Source: Candidatus Oleimmundimicrobium americanum
GTDB taxonomy: Bacteria; Actinomycetota; Aquicultoria; UBA3085; Oleimmundimicrobiaceae
Length of the DNA stretch: 14,826 bases
NCBI GenBank assembly: GCA_002366545.1
Contig: DFBH01000001.1
Span: forward strand, 15,952 to 30,777
Direction of reading: 5' to 3'
Made by a program: the position numbers and the translations under genes. The notes beneath the pieces are model-generated. The model searched no databases, had not been told where the DNA came from, and saw only the letters and a program-made list of their open reading frames with translations. Shown here piece after piece: positions 13,700-14,826 of the stretch. How positions within the stretch are numbered: the first letter of the stretch is position 1; every line of letters starts with the position of its first letter.

Positions 13700-14301
13700 T
13701 GGGGCAGTATTTGTGAAAATGAGCGCACGGAAGAGTCCAATTGCTTAAAAACTTCTTTCTCCTTCGGATCTTTTTTTGCCGGTTTTATGCATTTTATGGC
13801 GTGTTTAAAGATTAATTCTGTGCCGTATTTGGTTTTTAAAACCAAAGAATAGTCGTCATATGCCTCAAGGGTTCCCCTCCAAACCTCATTTCCGATTCCC
13901 AAAACTTCAGTCTCTTTTTGGCTGTGATGAAGCTTCTTGAGGAATTCATTTTGTGCAAATCCTTTGCTTCTCTGGGGCGCTGAGATTGGTTTGTTGGTTT
14001 TGCTCTCAATTTTTTTGGCATCTTCCTTAGCGCGGGGTTTTTTAAGCTCTTGTCTATGAGTTTCGATTGGTTTCTTTTCTTCCTTTGCCTTATCGAAAGC
14101 TTTTTGCATTTGTGTTTTGTAGGGTTTTTGATTGAGTTTTTTCAATTGATTCACCACTTCCCCTATGTCTGCGGCACACCTTTCGCAGATTTTGACCTTT
14201 ACTCCTTGTTCCGACAGTTCCAGATTATTGTACATTGCTGTATTTAAAGCCCAAAGATCTTCTGTTTCTTTACCGCAGATTTGACAGTTATTTTCTTTCA
14301 T
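13696..14301 (-). CDS. Zinc-ribbon protein with a C-terminal Hfq/Sm-like domain
   Basis: A 201-residue protein in three parts. Residues 1-50 are a zinc ribbon (C6-x2-C9 and C39-x2-C42). Residues 55-113 are a Lys/Glu-rich, probably disordered linker. Residues 117-174 look like Hfq: Q-x-x-FL (117-121) matches Q8-x-x-FL of E. coli Hfq, YDDY (148-151) matches F39-D-x-F42, and FKHAI (165-169) matches Y55-K56-H57-A-I. The distance from Q to the conserved Asp is 32 residues in both, and one extra residue falls in the loop before KHAI. Hfq binds U-rich RNA 3' ends with these residues; the basic rim motif RRER is replaced by HHSQ. The start ATG has AAGGTG 7 bases upstream, and a strong promoter precedes it. 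RNA binding is inferred. Confidence 0.7.
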   Translation of the reverse strand: MKENNCQICGKETEDLWALNTAMYNNLELSEQGVKVKICERCAADIGEVVNQLKKLNQKPYKTQMQKAFDKAKEEKKPIETHRQELKKPRAKEDAKKIESKTNKPISAPQRSKGFAQNEFLKKLHHSQKETEVLGIGNEVWRGTLEAYDDYSLVLKTKYGTELIFKHAIKCIKPAKKDPKEKEVFKQLDSSVRSFSQILPH

Positions 14302-14334
14302 AATATTTCACCTTTTAAATTGAGGTTATACTAA

Positions 14335-14363
14335 AATATAATACTTTATTTTAGGATAGTCAA
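14335..14363 (-). promoter_or_regulatory. Promoter of the zinc-ribbon/Hfq-like gene
   Basis: On the minus strand, -35 TTGACT (14363-14358; 5 of 6), a 17-bp spacer and -10 TATATT (14340-14335; 5 of 6) lie upstream of the gene, which predicts a leader of about 27 bases. This is one of the two best promoters in the window. Confidence 0.7.
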
Positions 14364-14551
14364 AAGTTTGAAGATGTTATGGATTTATTTGGTCGTTTGC
14401 TGTACTTGCAAACGTCTTTATATAGTCGTTTATTAGCTCTCGATAGTCCCGGTTTGCTTGTTACTTTGCCGTCGGTGTAAATTGATTTATATGTTAAGAA
14501 AATTAAAATTTGAATTACGGTAAATATTGCAAATGTCCAGATGGAAGGCAT
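14360..14551 (-). CDS. Possible 63-residue single-pass membrane protein
   Basis: The frame encodes a hydrophobic N-terminus (residues 4-22, IWTFAIFTVIQILIFLTYK) and a basic C-terminal tail. No ribosome binding site precedes the ATG at 14549-14551, no family is recognised, and the stop codon overlaps the -35 box of the next promoter. It may be a small membrane protein or a chance frame in AT-rich DNA. Confidence 0.25.
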   Translation of the reverse strand: MPSIWTFAIFTVIQILIFLTYKSIYTDGKVTSKPGLSRANKRLYKDVCKYSKRPNKSITSSNF

Positions 14552-14597
14552 GTTTAAGAGAAGTTTTAATTAGCGCTCTAAACCACCGGTTTATCCG

Positions 14598-14638
14598 GCC
14601 TACCTGTCCCACCAGAGGCGGGCACGGCGGCAGGCAGG
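14598..14638. repeat. GC-rich hairpin repeat
   Basis: CCTACCTG on the left and CAGGCAGG on the right pair with one mismatch; inside, CCCACC and GGCGGG pair with one mismatch around AGA. It stands out sharply in G+C from the AT-rich DNA around it and has no T-run, so it is a dispersed REP-like repeat rather than a terminator. Confidence 0.5.
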
Positions 14639-14718
14639 TGTATACGTTTTAAAGCAAAACAATTGAAAAAAGTTTTTATCCAAAGGATAATTGTCTACTG
14701 GACAAAAATGATTGATTT

Positions 14719-14743
14719 GTTCATTTTCTTACTCGCCTAAGAA
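14719..14743. repeat. Hairpin repeat, second copy of the window-start element
   Basis: GTTCATTTTCTT (14719-14730) precedes CGCCTAAGAA (14734-14743). The latter is identical to bases 1-10. Downstream of this point the two copies differ, so the right half here is decayed or replaced. Confidence 0.45.
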
Positions 14744-14826
14744 TCTATTTTTTTGTGGGTCGGACACGCTCCACAATCGGCCGTAACCGCGACTACACTC
14801 GCTCCGGGCGGGCCGAGAATAACTCG
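14744..14826. other. Non-coding GC-rich end segment
   Basis: After a T-run (14748-14754) the base composition turns GC-rich, with AATCGGCCG (14775-14783), the inverse of CGGCCGATC near 30 at the window start. I see no gene in it; it looks like part of a repeat cluster continuing past the window. Confidence 0.3.

Noticed and set aside
14560..14826. tRNA or structured RNA gene in the end region
   Set aside because: The hairpins do not form a cloverleaf and there is no TTCGA-type T-loop in register; the sequence fits dispersed repeats.

Overview
The window (about 14.8 kb, moderate G+C, AT-rich intergenic DNA) is bacterial. Genes have strong Shine-Dalgarno sites, frequent GTG/TTG starts, sigma-A/70-type promoters, a Lon protease and tight gene overlaps. 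No rRNA, tRNA or clear taxonomic marker is present. Scattered palindromic repeats, a secreted tail-anchored GH57-like protein and an Hfq-like domain on a zinc ribbon fit an environmental anaerobe of a poorly sampled lineage, perhaps deep-branching Actinobacteriota or Firmicutes. That placement is a guess.

Layout. (1) 1-533: no gene; a chain of palindromic and REP-like repeats. (2) 534-1450, minus strand: a RelB/RelE-type toxin-antitoxin operon (ribbon-helix-helix antitoxin, overlapping RelE/ParE toxin) with its own promoter and a palindromic operator, followed by a DUF3024-like gene. (3) 1451-1869: non-coding, with operator-like ATGTTAAG repeats, a possible gene relic, a perfect 34-bp palindrome and a second copy of a tail sequence also found at 471-515. 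(4) 1870-7242, minus strand: a probable defence island. A large single-chain type IIG (Eco57I-like) restriction-modification enzyme is followed by a three-helix membrane protein, a 41-residue proline/lysine-rich microprotein, a single-pass membrane protein and a HEPN-like protein. (5) 7314-10636, minus strand: four genes for envelope or unknown proteins, including a secreted, membrane-anchored protein with a degenerate glycoside hydrolase 57-like domain. (6) 10815-13699, plus strand: lon and an overlapping YfcE/MJ0936-type metallophosphoesterase. (7) 13696-14301, minus strand: a zinc-ribbon protein with a C-terminal Hfq/Sm-like domain and its own strong promoter. (8) 14364-14826: one doubtful small ORF and further palindromic repeats.

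The most notable points are the zinc-ribbon/Hfq-like protein, two tandem palindromic repeats inserted in frame in the restriction enzyme between methylase motif I and NPPY, the membrane-protein/microprotein set behind that enzyme, and a repeated palindrome-plus-tail element flanking the toxin-antitoxin block. Lon is a known degrader of antitoxins in other bacteria, but its presence about 9 kb from the toxin-antitoxin genes may be coincidence.
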